Source: Clostridium sp. Ade.TY (GTDB lineage: Bacteria > Bacillota > Clostridia > Clostridiales > Clostridiaceae). Taken from it: 64,000 nt of DNA. The translations under genes and the position numbers were made by a program. This document shows, one piece after another, positions 44,114-52,550 of this stretch (within the stretch, counting starts at the first letter, position 1; each line of letters opens with the position of its first letter). Under the pieces are notes generated by a model, which saw only the letters and a program-made list of their open reading frames with translations, was not told the origin of the DNA and ran no database searches. The stretch is from contig NZ_AVSV01000029.1 in assembly GCF_000498355.1 (NCBI RefSeq), positions 62,001 to 126,000 of the forward strand, read 5' to 3'.

Positions 44114-44164
44114 TTTAATTCCTCCTAAGTTTTTTAAAATTTATTTGTTCTTGCCTATGCACTT

Positions 44165-44235
44165 ATATTAATTCATGAGAAAATATTGAACAATTAGGCA
44201 CTTTTAAGTTCCCTGTAACCTTTGAGTTACCACTA
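44165..44235 (-). promoter_or_regulatory. Cysteine hydrolase promoter with the trxA-type box
   Basis: On the minus strand: -35 TTGTTC (44188-44193), 17-bp spacer, -10 TAATAT (44165-44170). The box 44186-44216 matches trxA 3836-3866 at about 27 of 31 positions, including GGAAC-N6-GTGCC. Directly upstream a second dyad GTAAC-N6-GTTAC is a perfect 5-6-5 palindrome (about 44215-44230). Two sites in tandem upstream of -35 suggest an activator. Confidence 0.7.
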
Positions 44236-44835
44236 CAATTAAATTTTTAGATTTAAACTTCTTTAACAAATCTCATTTTTTGTAACTTTATAATTAGTAT
44301 TTAAACATTAAAAACAAAAAAACTATTTAATCTATTTCTTATTGATAACTTTTACTTTATGCATATATATAGTAATATTTCTAATAATGTTTATTTTTCA
44401 TAAATAACTTCTTCTAAAATTTTAACTTTTATTAAATTTAAATGTATTTTTTCTTATATACAATTTCATTCTTAAAACATATTAATTTTTGAAAATATTT
44501 TGTAATTAATAATTATATTATCCAACTTATAAATTTTTCACATATACTAAAATCAATAATTTTGTATCAATAGCTATGGGGAAATTTCATAACCAAAGTA
44601 TATTGGTATTAAATGTAAAACTGAACAATATTATTTATTTTACTTATAATATTCGCTATTAATTCTTGTTTATTAACACAAAACTTGCATTCATTAAATA
44701 AAATGAAATATTTTCATCAATTTCCCCTTAACAATTTGCAATTTTTATAATTTTATTTTTTCAAATACATATATTAAATTAAATTTTTTTCAAAAAACAT
44801 CACCATTTTTCATTTTTTATGATATACTATAGTCT
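44236..44835. other. 600-bp intergenic region without recognised gene
   Basis: This AT-rich stretch contains no convincing frame on either strand and no known RNA. A 5-6-5 dyad ACCAA-N6-TTGGT lies near 44599-44614. It is the largest gene-free stretch in the window. Confidence 0.5.
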
Positions 44836-44861
44836 GTAAAATGAAATTTACGTTATGTAAA
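44836..44861 (+). promoter_or_regulatory. GTAAA/TTTAC repeat cluster upstream of the symporter gene
   Basis: GTAAA (44836), TTTAC (44847) and GTAAA (44857) form two overlapping dyads with 6- and 5-bp spacers. They lie 80-105 bp before the symporter start, just after a TATACTAT-like -10 at about 44823. A regulator site is plausible. Confidence 0.4.
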
Positions 44862-44940
44862 TCTTGCATATATTGGATTTTGCGAAATTTTATTTATATG
44901 ACATTTAAGGTATAAACTACTTAAGGGGGCTATTAAACAA

Positions 44941-46206
44941 ATGAAAAAATTCGGATTAGCATTTCAAATTATACTTGGGCTTGTACTAGGTATTATTGTA
45001 GGAGCTGTTTTTTATGGTAACCAAGCTGTTACTTCATATTTTCAGCCACTTGGAGATATTTTTATAAGATTAATTAAGATGATTGTTGTACCTATCGTCT
45101 TCTCATCACTTGTTGTTGGTGTTGCTGGCGTTGGGGATATTAAAAAATTAGGAAAAATAGGTGGTAAAACAATACTTTATTTTGAAATCATTACTACCTT
45201 TGCTATTATAATAGGTTTACTTATAGCTAATTTAGTTCATCCTGGAAACGGGGTAAACATAAGCAGTCTTGCATCTACTAATATTGATAAATATATGAGT
45301 ACAGCAGAAGCTGCCTCAAACCATGGCTTCATGGATACATTTATAAATATTGTTCCAACTAACTTTTTTGAATCTCTTGCAAAAGGTGATTTACTTCCTA
45401 TTATTTTCTTTTCAGTTATGTTTGGATTAGGCGTTGCTGCAATTGGAGAAAAAGGAAAACCTGTTCTTTCAATATGTCAAGGTATTGCTGATGCAATGTT
45501 TTGGGTAACTAATCAAATCATGAAACTTGCACCAATTGGTGTATTTGGATTAATAGGAGTAACTGTTTCTAAATTTGGTTTAACTTCATTAATTCCTTTA
45601 GGAAAATTAATCGTTACTGTTTATGGTGCTATGTTCTTATTTGTATTTTTTATTCTTGGTATTGTTGCAAAAATGGCTGGAACAAGCATTATAACTCTTG
45701 TAAAACTTTTAAAAGATGAACTTATTTTAGCTTATACTACAGCAAGTTCTGAAGCAGTTTTACCAAGACTTATGGAAAAGATGGAAGCATTCGGTTGTCC
45801 TAAAGCAATTACATCTTTTGTTATTCCAACTGGATATTCATTTAACTTAGATGGATCTACTTTATATCAATCTATTGCAGCACTTTTTATTGCTCAAATA
45901 TATGGAATTCATCTTCCACTTTCTGCCCAAATTAATTTAGTGCTTGTATTAATGCTTACTTCAAAGGGTATGGCAGGAGTTCCTGGTGCATCTTTCGTAG
46001 TTCTTTTAGCAACTGTTGGTTCTTTAGGTATTCCAGTAGCAGGAGTTGCATTTATTGCTGGTATTGATCGTATTGTTGATATGGCAAGAACTGTTGTTAA
46101 TGTAATTGGAAACTCATTAGCTGTTGTTGTTATTTCTAAATGGGAAAAGGAATTTAACCCTGAAGAAGGCGAAGAATATGTTAAGTCATTAAGTGAAATA
46201 GCATAA
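44941..46206 (+). CDS. gltP: Dicarboxylate/amino acid:cation symporter (DAACS family)
   Basis: A 421-residue glutamate/aspartate-type transporter. Family marks: RLIKMIVVPIVFSSLVVGVAG, FFSVMFGLG, the serine-rich re-entrant loop AYTTASSEAVLPRLMEKM, SFNLDGSTLYQSIAALFIAQ and GIPVAGVAFIAGIDRIVDMARTVVNVIGNSLAVVVISKWE. It imports glutamate, aspartate or C4-dicarboxylates with Na+ or H+; which one cannot be read here. SD AAGGGGG lies before ATG. Confidence 0.93.
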   Translation: MKKFGLAFQIILGLVLGIIVGAVFYGNQAVTSYFQPLGDIFIRLIKMIVVPIVFSSLVVGVAGVGDIKKLGKIGGKTILYFEIITTFAIIIGLLIANLVHPGNGVNISSLASTNIDKYMSTAEAASNHGFMDTFINIVPTNFFESLAKGDLLPIIFFSVMFGLGVAAIGEKGKPVLSICQGIADAMFWVTNQIMKLAPIGVFGLIGVTVSKFGLTSLIPLGKLIVTVYGAMFLFVFFILGIVAKMAGTSIITLVKLLKDELILAYTTASSEAVLPRLMEKMEAFGCPKAITSFVIPTGYSFNLDGSTLYQSIAALFIAQIYGIHLPLSAQINLVLVLMLTSKGMAGVPGASFVVLLATVGSLGIPVAGVAFIAGIDRIVDMARTVVNVIGNSLAVVVISKWEKEFNPEEGEEYVKSLSEIA

Positions 46207-46232
46207 TTTTATAAATTATAATTTTTACATAA

Positions 46233-46265
46233 AAAAGATAGAAGTGAACTTACTTCTATCTTTTT
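46233..46265 (+). terminator. Terminator after the symporter gene
   Basis: Stem AAAAGATAGAAGT / ACTTCTATCTTTT with short loop and T run. Confidence 0.88.
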
Positions 46266-46345
46266 ATTATTTTCTATTAACTATATTTTTTCTATAATCA
46301 ATTTATTTTAATTTATTTATTTTTAATCTAATCTTAATTAATAAA

Positions 46346-46383
46346 AAAAGCTGATTTCTATATTTAAATTGAAATCAGCTTTT
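46346..46383 (-). terminator. Terminator after the bile salt hydrolase gene
   Basis: 13-bp stem AAAAGCTGATTTC / GAAATCAGCTTTT with a 12-nt loop; on the minus strand TTTTTTTATT follows. Confidence 0.85.
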
Positions 46384-46457
46384 ATTTTACTTACCTTTAA
46401 TATTTAAAATCAAATTATTTCTTTATATATAATATCTTTAATTATTAATACTTATAA

Positions 46458-47447
46458 TTAATTTTGATAATTAAAATCTTGTTTAATTACATATGGGAAT
46501 TTTTTAATTTCATTTCCATCTAAATTTTCTTTATTCATATCAACAGCATTTATTCTATTATTATAATAATTTCTATAATAATAAATTCCTTTTTCTTGAT
46601 TCATACAACATGTATATAGAGTTAAATCTTCTAATCCATCTTCTGTTATAACTCCACCTTTTACCATCTTTACATAGTCAAGCATATTAAAGAATTGAGT
46701 AATAGAAGCTTCATCATCTTTTATTTCAGGCATATTAGCTCTAATATATGCAATTCTTATAAATCTTGAAACAGAAGCAAAATCTCCTGGAATTCCTAAT
46801 GTTCCAGCTCCAACTCCTAATGCTTTTAAATTTTTATCACTCCACTTAGTTTCTTTTGGATGATTTGGAGTAATATTTAAATATTCATTTAAATTTGTTA
46901 AATGCCAATCAAATTTTGGATTATTAGTCATAACTCCTACTGGATTATCATAAACTGCAATTCCATCAACAGCTCTTTCAACTACTATTGATTTTCCTGT
47001 TTTATCACAAAGCATCCAATGAAGCATTGCTACTGGTGTATTTTCATTTATAGGAACACTTACTAACTCTATACCTTTAATAGCATCTTTAACTTCATCA
47101 ACTGTTTCAAAATTAGCTAATACCCAATATATAAAATCATATGCTGCAATATTATCTTTTCCTTCTGCTAATCCTTCTGGAAAGTAAGCATAACCTTCAA
47201 AGTTTAATCCTGCACAACATAACCCCTTCTCATTCATTCCATCAGCCATAGCAAGATGATTATCAATTAAAGTCCCCATACCAATAATTGCATAATTACC
47301 TTTTATAACTTTTCCAGTAACTTTACTTTCATTTTTATAATTTCTTGGCACAACTAAAACTGATTGATTAAAGTTATATGCCAAATCCATATTTCTACCA
47401 AAAAAATTATGTCCTTCACTTGATTTAATACTTAATGCTGTACACAT
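46458..47447 (-). CDS. bsh: Bile salt hydrolase (choloylglycine hydrolase)
   Basis: A 329-residue Ntn hydrolase. After Met removal Cys2 is the nucleophile; Arg18, Asp21, Asn82, Asn175 and Arg228 fall at exactly the numbers known for the C. perfringens enzyme, and the C-terminus with IYYYRNYYNNRINAVDMNKENLDGNEIK is near-identical to it. It deconjugates glycine- and taurine-linked bile acids. No signal peptide, so cytosolic. It lies 29 bp after an HTH/WYL-like regulator gene, probably in one operon. Confidence 0.93.
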   Translation of the reverse strand: MCTALSIKSSEGHNFFGRNMDLAYNFNQSVLVVPRNYKNESKVTGKVIKGNYAIIGMGTLIDNHLAMADGMNEKGLCCAGLNFEGYAYFPEGLAEGKDNIAAYDFIYWVLANFETVDEVKDAIKGIELVSVPINENTPVAMLHWMLCDKTGKSIVVERAVDGIAVYDNPVGVMTNNPKFDWHLTNLNEYLNITPNHPKETKWSDKNLKALGVGAGTLGIPGDFASVSRFIRIAYIRANMPEIKDDEASITQFFNMLDYVKMVKGGVITEDGLEDLTLYTCCMNQEKGIYYYRNYYNNRINAVDMNKENLDGNEIKKFPYVIKQDFNYQN

Positions 47448-47476
47448 ATTATCACCTCATCATTTTATTATTTATT

Positions 47477-48133
47477 TTAATTAGAATAATATTTTAAATT
47501 ATCTTTATTATTTTTGTATTTAATTATTTTTCCATCATAATGTCTTTTACATTCAAAAGCATTACATATCATATTTTCTAAAATTAATTTATAATCACCA
47601 TCATAATAATATAAATATATCCCATCATTTTTTAAAATATATGAAATTGGAAATACTTCTATAATCTTTCTATCTATTTCTATCTTTACAAAAGTCTTAT
47701 TATCCATACACTTATTAATTACTTCATGTATACTATTTTTATTATTATCTTTCTCTTCATCCAAATCTATTATGAATTTTTCTTCTAACTTTGATAATAT
47801 TTCCTCACATTTTTTAGCATTAATAAATCTAAATTTATCAATAAGATTTGATTCCTTTAAATCACTCATTATATTTTCTGAAATATATAATGATAAAATT
47901 AAGTTTTTATAATCATCTCTTGTTAGTATATATTTGGCTATTATATAATTTGGATCTATTTCCACACCACCATTTTTACCTCTATATGATATTATAGGAA
48001 TTCCTAAAATTGATAATTTATCCAAATCTCTTTGTATAGTCTTTTCTGATACATTAAAGTTCTTTGCCAATTCTTTAATTGTAATTTTAGAATTAAATTT
48101 TAATAAATAAAATAATATTTCTAACAATCTCAT
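47477..48133 (-). CDS. HTH (DeoR/YafY-like) regulator with degenerate WYL-type domain
   Basis: A 218-residue regulator. Residues 1-60 form an HTH_11 winged helix (FNSKITIKELAKNFNVSEKTIQRDLDKLSILGIPI, then SYRGKNGGVEI). The C-terminal part (about 140-205: TFVKIEIDRKIIEVFPISYILKNDGIYLYYYDGDYKLI) resembles a WYL ligand domain. It precedes the bile salt hydrolase on the same strand with a 29-bp gap, so it may sense bile acids or products and control bsh; inference from position. Confidence 0.8.
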   Translation of the reverse strand: MRLLEILFYLLKFNSKITIKELAKNFNVSEKTIQRDLDKLSILGIPIISYRGKNGGVEIDPNYIIAKYILTRDDYKNLILSLYISENIMSDLKESNLIDKFRFINAKKCEEILSKLEEKFIIDLDEEKDNNKNSIHEVINKCMDNKTFVKIEIDRKIIEVFPISYILKNDGIYLYYYDGDYKLILENMICNAFECKRHYDGKIIKYKNNKDNLKYYSN

Positions 48134-48340
48134 ATTACTCTCCTAAAAATAACTATTATTTAATTATTACTTGATGATTTTGTAATTATTATAATACTTA
48201 AATAAGACATATAAAGTCCTATTTTAATTTTAAAATTTATTTTTTATAAAAATTTATTTTATTAAAAAACTCTTTAATTTTATAAATATATATTTAAATA
48301 TTATCAAATCATAATTTTACATATTTAATAAAAAATAAAA

Positions 48341-48365
48341 GCAGTTTACTATTAATAAACTGCTC
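48341..48365 (-). terminator. Terminator after the second Ntn hydrolase gene
   Basis: Stem GCAGTTTA / TAAACTGC, 6-nt loop; on the minus strand TTTTATTTTTT follows. Confidence 0.8.
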
Positions 48366-48378
48366 TTTTAAAATAATT

Positions 48379-49473
48379 TTATTTTGTTAAATATTTAAAT
48401 TCAGTTACTCTTCCAAGATCAAATTGTACATAGTCATCTTTATCTAATAAATGATTTAAATCTATGCATTGTACTCTTTGATTTTCATAAGTTACCCAAT
48501 AAAATTTTAATGATTCAGCACACATCATTGAAGTATATACTGTATAGTCAAATGGAACTACACCTGAAGCATGCTTTAAATCACCAGGTTGTGAAACTCT
48601 TACTATACCTAAAGGCATTGCTACATTATTTAATAAATGTATTCCATAAGTAACTCCTTCTTCTTCTGTCTTACCTTTAACTCCATATTTTTTTAAGAAT
48701 GCAAGTCTTACAAATCTAGATTGAGATGTAAAATCTCCTGGAAGTCCTAAAGTACCATTTCCTGATGCGCATTGTTCTAAAGTAAATCCATCAATAGTTA
48801 AATTATCATAATCTAAATCTCTTATATTAAAGTAATTATATAGATTTAATTGATGCCATGAATAACTTGGGCTATTAGTTAAAACCCCCATTGAATTACG
48901 ATATATTGTTATACCTGTTTTGTCTGGTTCTATTATTACTGTTTCTCCAGTTTTATCTGTAAATGACCAATGAATTGTTCCTATACTTCCAAACATTGGC
49001 ACATTAACTAATGTTAATTTGTTTATTAATGCATCAATAACTTCTTCTATATTTGCACATTGTGTTAATAAATATGTTACAACATAAGGTGCTTGTATTC
49101 CTATAGTTCCTTCTTTAGCTTTATCTTCATAACGAGCATAATTACGATAATATAATTGTCCACCCATTAATCCTTTTTCATTAACACCTTCATATAAAAC
49201 AGGTGTTGATTCCATTAAAAGTGATCCTGTTCCTACAGCTGCATATTTAGAAATTAATTTTGTAGATTCATCTATGTTCTTTTCTAATATGTTTCCACAA
49301 CCATAATATTCTTTTCCTTTTGGAACATAAGTTATCATGCTTCCATTAGCTATATGATTAAAGTCAAAATTTCTTCCCCATAAATGTTTTCCATCTTCTG
49401 TAGACCAAGTTATTGAACTACATCCAGCATTCATGTCACTTATAAGTTCTTTTACATTTTCCATATTATTCAT
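48379..49473 (-). CDS. Linear amide C-N hydrolase (choloylglycine hydrolase family) with propeptide
   Basis: A 364-residue family member whose nucleophile is Cys18, not Cys2. Arg34 and Asp37 keep the exact +16 offset from Arg18/Asp21 of BSH, so residues 1-17 must be a propeptide cut autocatalytically (NAG/CSS), as in penicillin V acylase-like enzymes. LTNSPSYSWH holds the oxyanion Asn and LPGDFTSQSRFVR the catalytic Arg. The substrate may be bile salts, N-acyl homoserine lactones or other amides. No signal peptide. It is a separate unit from bsh (245-bp gap). Confidence 0.88.
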   Translation of the reverse strand: MNNMENVKELISDMNAGCSSITWSTEDGKHLWGRNFDFNHIANGSMITYVPKGKEYYGCGNILEKNIDESTKLISKYAAVGTGSLLMESTPVLYEGVNEKGLMGGQLYYRNYARYEDKAKEGTIGIQAPYVVTYLLTQCANIEEVIDALINKLTLVNVPMFGSIGTIHWSFTDKTGETVIIEPDKTGITIYRNSMGVLTNSPSYSWHQLNLYNYFNIRDLDYDNLTIDGFTLEQCASGNGTLGLPGDFTSQSRFVRLAFLKKYGVKGKTEEEGVTYGIHLLNNVAMPLGIVRVSQPGDLKHASGVVPFDYTVYTSMMCAESLKFYWVTYENQRVQCIDLNHLLDKDDYVQFDLGRVTEFKYLTK

Positions 49474-49848
49474 ATATATAGCTTCCTTCCATTACATATA
49501 AATATACTTATATAATGGTATGTAAATACATTTATATATATATTATTATTTGTAATAAACTACCTTATATACATCTTATTACAAAATTGTACTTTTTCAA
49601 GCATCTTTATGAAAAAAATATTCATTATTAACATTGTTAAAAACTACTTAAAATATAAAACATGTTTTTGTAAAGTTTATAAATTAACTATGTCATTATT
49701 AATATTTAATAAAACAAATTTAATTGTTATAATATATAAATTGATCTTAAAATTTACAAAGCTATAATTAAAAAACTGAAAAATTCCCTAAATAAAATAC
49801 AATTAATAATGTTTATTTTTCTAATGGTATTTTTATAACAACTAAAAA
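49474..49848. other. Intergenic region without recognised gene
   Basis: About 375 bp of AT-rich DNA holding the promoter region of the Ntn hydrolase (minus strand). No supported frame or RNA. Confidence 0.5.
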
Positions 49849-49877
49849 AGACTGTAGTTTAAACTACAGTCTCTAAC
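49849..49877 (-). terminator. Terminator after the zinc-ribbon gene
   Basis: AGACTGTAGTTT and its exact complement form a loopless 24-bp palindrome; on the minus strand TTTTTTAG follows. Confidence 0.85.
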
Positions 49878-49886
49878 AATCTAAAA

Positions 49887-50039
49887 TTATCTTCTATTTT
49901 GTTCTTTTTTAGCTCTTCTACAAGATACACATCTTGTTGGCTCATTATCGAATCCTTTTTCTTTGTAGAATTCTTGCTCTCCTACTGAAAATACGAATTC
50001 ACTTCCACAATCTCTACATTTTAATGTTTTATCTGTCAT
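49887..50039 (-). CDS. Small zinc-ribbon protein
   Basis: A 50-residue protein: MTDKTLKCRDCGSEFVFS, then EQEFYKEKGFDNEPTRCVSCRRAKKEQNRR. Two CxxC pairs (Cys8/11 and Cys37/40) form a zinc ribbon of the zf-trcl-like type common in Firmicutes. A perfect SD (AGGAGGAATGTTT) precedes ATG and a terminator follows. Role unknown; nucleic-acid binding is likely given the basic tail. Confidence 0.85.
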   Translation of the reverse strand: MTDKTLKCRDCGSEFVFSVGEQEFYKEKGFDNEPTRCVSCRRAKKEQNRR

Positions 50040-50239
50040 AAACATTCCTCCTAAATTTAAAGATTCTAAATCGATATAATAATCTCTAATTTTATGAGAA
50101 ACTATTTACCTAATTAAAACTTTTTTTGTTAGCATCTTTGCCACTCTCTTATAATAACACACTATTTATTTAATTACAACCCTTTTAATAATTTTTTGTA
50201 AATTTTTTTAATTATTTTTATATTTTATATGTACTAATA

Positions 50240-50494
50240 TTAAAATTTATCAATATGCGTTGTAATATTCTTTATTATACTTTTACCTGACAATGTAGTT
50301 TCTTGATTAAAAGATATACCTTCTAAAATATATTGTTTTATCAACTTAACAGCTTCTCTAGCACATTTAATTTGAAGATTACTATCTTTCCATGATCCAA
50401 TTCTAGCTACCATCTCATCAGTATTTATTCTTTTCTCATCTTTATTTTCATTATAATATATAGATTTATATATTGAAGTTTTACCTTTTACAAC
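50240..50494 (-). pseudogene. Zeta-toxin-like ATPase remnant fused to the hisS 3' end
   Basis: Directly overlapping the hisS stop, in another frame, about 84 codons read VKGKTSIYKSIYYNENKDEKRINTDEMV, then SWKDSNLQIKCAREAVKLIKQYI and EGISFNQETTLSGKSIIKNI, ending at TAA 50240-50242. This matches the start of zeta-toxin/ABC-type ATPase proteins (P-loop GKTS, N-x-D-E, SFNQETTL). The first Gly of the P-loop and start codon are missing and the C-terminal half is gone, so it is a decayed fragment. Confidence 0.65.
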
Positions 50495-51783
50495 AGTTTA
50501 TAATCAATACTCATACTCTCACCAGTAATCATATTTTTTATATTTACCTCACCCTTTTTAACTTCATCTTCACCAATTAATATTACATTTTTAACTTCTA
50601 TTTTATTTGCATAATTCATCTTTTTCTTCAATGAATCCTCTTCAAAATAAACAGTAACCTTCTTTCCATTATCCTGCATATATTTCATAACTTTAAGTGA
50701 GTATTCAATTGTATCTCCTATTGGAATGATTAAATAATCTAATCTTTCATCAATTTCATAGTTGTCAACAAATCCAATCTCCTTTAAAACAAAAAACAAT
50801 CTTGTTATACCAATTGATATCCCAACTCCAGGTAATATATTGTTAGTATAATTTTCTGCTAAATTATCATATCTTCCACCTGAACAAATAGATCCATAAC
50901 TTTCATTTCCAACTAATATTGTTTCAAATACTGTTCCCGTGTAATAATCTAATCCTCTTATTATTTTTAAATTTATTTCAAATTCACTATCACTTACCCC
51001 TAATATATTTAATATACTTAATACTTTCTTTAACTCTTTTATTCCTTCAATAAAATCTTCATTTTCTACATTTAATTTTAAAAGCTCTTCAATTATTTCT
51101 TTATTGCTCCCTTTTATATTTAGCATTTTATTTATATATTCACTTTTATAAATTCCTATAAGATTTTCTAATTCTTCTTTGAATTTTTCTCCTCCTATTT
51201 TGTCATATTTATCTATTAATATCATAACTTCATTTGAGTTATTTATTTCTAATTCATTTAATATTCCTTTTAATATTTTTCTATTACTTATTTGGAATTT
51301 AAAATTCTTTAATCCTATCTCTTTAAAAGCTTTTGATGCTAAACTTATAACCCATGCATCATTATTTATGCTTAACTTTTCTTTTCCTATAACATCAATA
51401 TCGCATTGATAAAATTCTCTATATCTTCCTTTTTGATTTCTTTCTCCTCTATATACTTTTCCTATTTGATATCTTTTAAATGGAAAAACTAAATCATTAT
51501 AATATTGAGCTACATATCTAGCAAACGGTACTGTTAAATCAAATCTTAAAGCTAAGTTATTTTTTCCTTTTTGAAAACTATATACTTGTTTTTCTGTTTC
51601 TCCACCTGACTTTGCAAGTAATACTTCTGCCTTTTCTATTATTGGTGTATCTATGCCAAGACATCCATTGTCTTCATAAACTTTTGTTATTTTTGATACT
51701 ATATCATTAAATACTCTTTGCTCTTTTGGTAATAACTCCATAAATCCTGGTAATATACTTGGTTTTATAATATTTCTTTTCAT
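50488..51783 (-). CDS. hisS: Histidyl-tRNA synthetase
   Basis: A 431-residue class II synthetase. Motif 1 PSILPGFMELLPKEQ..., motif 2 FRYQIGKVYRGERNQKGRYREFYQCDIDVIG (written in the protein as KRYQIGKVYRGER...), the HisA motif RGLDYYTGTVFE and motif 3 GGRYDNLAENY..GVGISIGITR are present. The C-terminal anticodon-binding domain starts near 335. It is preceded by a leader peptide with three His codons and a terminator, and its 3' end abuts a zeta-like remnant. ATG has GGAGCG upstream (AGGAGCGATTTAAA). Confidence 0.96.
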   Translation of the reverse strand: MKRNIIKPSILPGFMELLPKEQRVFNDIVSKITKVYEDNGCLGIDTPIIEKAEVLLAKSGGETEKQVYSFQKGKNNLALRFDLTVPFARYVAQYYNDLVFPFKRYQIGKVYRGERNQKGRYREFYQCDIDVIGKEKLSINNDAWVISLASKAFKEIGLKNFKFQISNRKILKGILNELEINNSNEVMILIDKYDKIGGEKFKEELENLIGIYKSEYINKMLNIKGSNKEIIEELLKLNVENEDFIEGIKELKKVLSILNILGVSDSEFEINLKIIRGLDYYTGTVFETILVGNESYGSICSGGRYDNLAENYTNNILPGVGISIGITRLFFVLKEIGFVDNYEIDERLDYLIIPIGDTIEYSLKVMKYMQDNGKKVTVYFEEDSLKKKMNYANKIEVKNVILIGEDEVKKGEVNIKNMITGESMSIDYKLL

Positions 51784-51824
51784 TTTAAATCGCTCCTATA
51801 TTTTTATTCAAAAATTTTTTCATA

Positions 51825-52004
51825 CAAAAAAGCCATCTAGGCATATATCCTACATGGCTCTAAATAAATTATGATTTCACTTAATTTATCACTGCCAGAG
51901 AGATACAAGCCTAACCCTAATAGACTTGTATCTGTCTTTTACAGACCAAGTCTCTAGCAATGATGATGTAGCTTATTTTGTGTAAACTTATTAAGTGCTA
52001 TCAT
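51825..52004 (-). promoter_or_regulatory. Histidine attenuator upstream of hisS
   Basis: After the leader peptide (51954-52004) come alternative hairpins. AGACTTG pairs with CAAGTCT; AGATACAAG pairs instead with CTTGTATCT; TGGC..GATAAATTA pairs with TAATTTATT..GCCA, which would hold the AGCCA of the terminator's 5' arm; and the terminator itself is AGCC-ATGTAGG with CCTAGATGGCT plus TTTTTT (51825-51859). This is the 1:2, 2:3, 3:4 logic of ribosome-mediated attenuation, responding to charged tRNA-His. No T-box sequence is present. Confidence 0.75.
51954..52004 (-). CDS. His leader peptide of hisS
   Basis: A 16-residue peptide, MIALNKFTQNKLHHHC, with three consecutive CAT codons just before Cys and TAG. 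A perfect SD (TAGGAGGAATATT) precedes ATG. Its end lies at the first hairpin of the attenuator. Ribosome stalling at the His codons under His-tRNA shortage would favour the antiterminator. The family parallel is the his operon leader peptide of enterobacteria; it differs in length and His count. Confidence 0.75.
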   Translation of the reverse strand: MIALNKFTQNKLHHHC

Positions 52005-52071
52005 AATATTCCTCCTAAAATAATCTTTCTAATATTATATATTTAAATTATTTATTGTTCAATTATATTTT

Positions 52072-52542
52072 TTAAATCTTAGCTTTTTGTTTTAATTTTA
52101 TTTCATTAATAAACTTATAAATTTTGCTGCATATATAATCAAACTTTTCTGTTAATACTTCTGATAAGTCCAATGAATAATTTATTTCACTTATTTCTAT
52201 TCCAATAAAGTATCCATCTATATTTCTTTTTTCAGTTCTTACTGCTCTTAAAAGACTTATTTCATGTTCTGTTATTATTTCTCCAATTAATTCATCACAA
52301 TCTTTTAACCTTTTAAATGTAATATCCCCTGGGTTTAATCCTAAATAAGTTGAATCAATTATTATTATAAAATCATCATCATTTATATTTTCTAAGCAAT
52401 AAAAGTAATTAGTTTCCCCTATAATTACTTCTATTTCTTTAATATTATTTTTATATAAATCTTTTTTAATTCTTTCTCCAACCTTCACTCCTATTCCATC
52501 ATCTTTTAAAAGAATATTTCCTATTCCAAAAACTTTAATCAT
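52072..52542 (-). CDS. Hydrogenase maturation protease
   Basis: A 156-residue protease of the HyaD/HycI/HupD family: IKVFGIGNILLKDDGIGVKVGERI gives the nickel-binding Asp (DDGIG), and IIIDSTYLGLNPGDI the second. EHEISLLRA carries the conserved His. It trims the C-terminal tail of the large subunit after nickel insertion. Its start overlaps the end of the large-subunit gene region (9 bp after the stop), with GAGGAG in the overlap. No other hyp genes lie in the window. Confidence 0.92.
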   Translation of the reverse strand: MIKVFGIGNILLKDDGIGVKVGERIKKDLYKNNIKEIEVIIGETNYFYCLENINDDDFIIIIDSTYLGLNPGDITFKRLKDCDELIGEIITEHEISLLRAVRTEKRNIDGYFIGIEISEINYSLDLSEVLTEKFDYICSKIYKFINEIKLKQKAKI

Positions 52543-52550
52543 ATTTCTCC

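Noticed and set aside
44599-44614. ACCAA-N6-TTGGT dyad in the large intergenic gap
   Set aside because: A single 5-bp dyad with no promoter or gene at a sensible distance; may be chance in AT-rich DNA.
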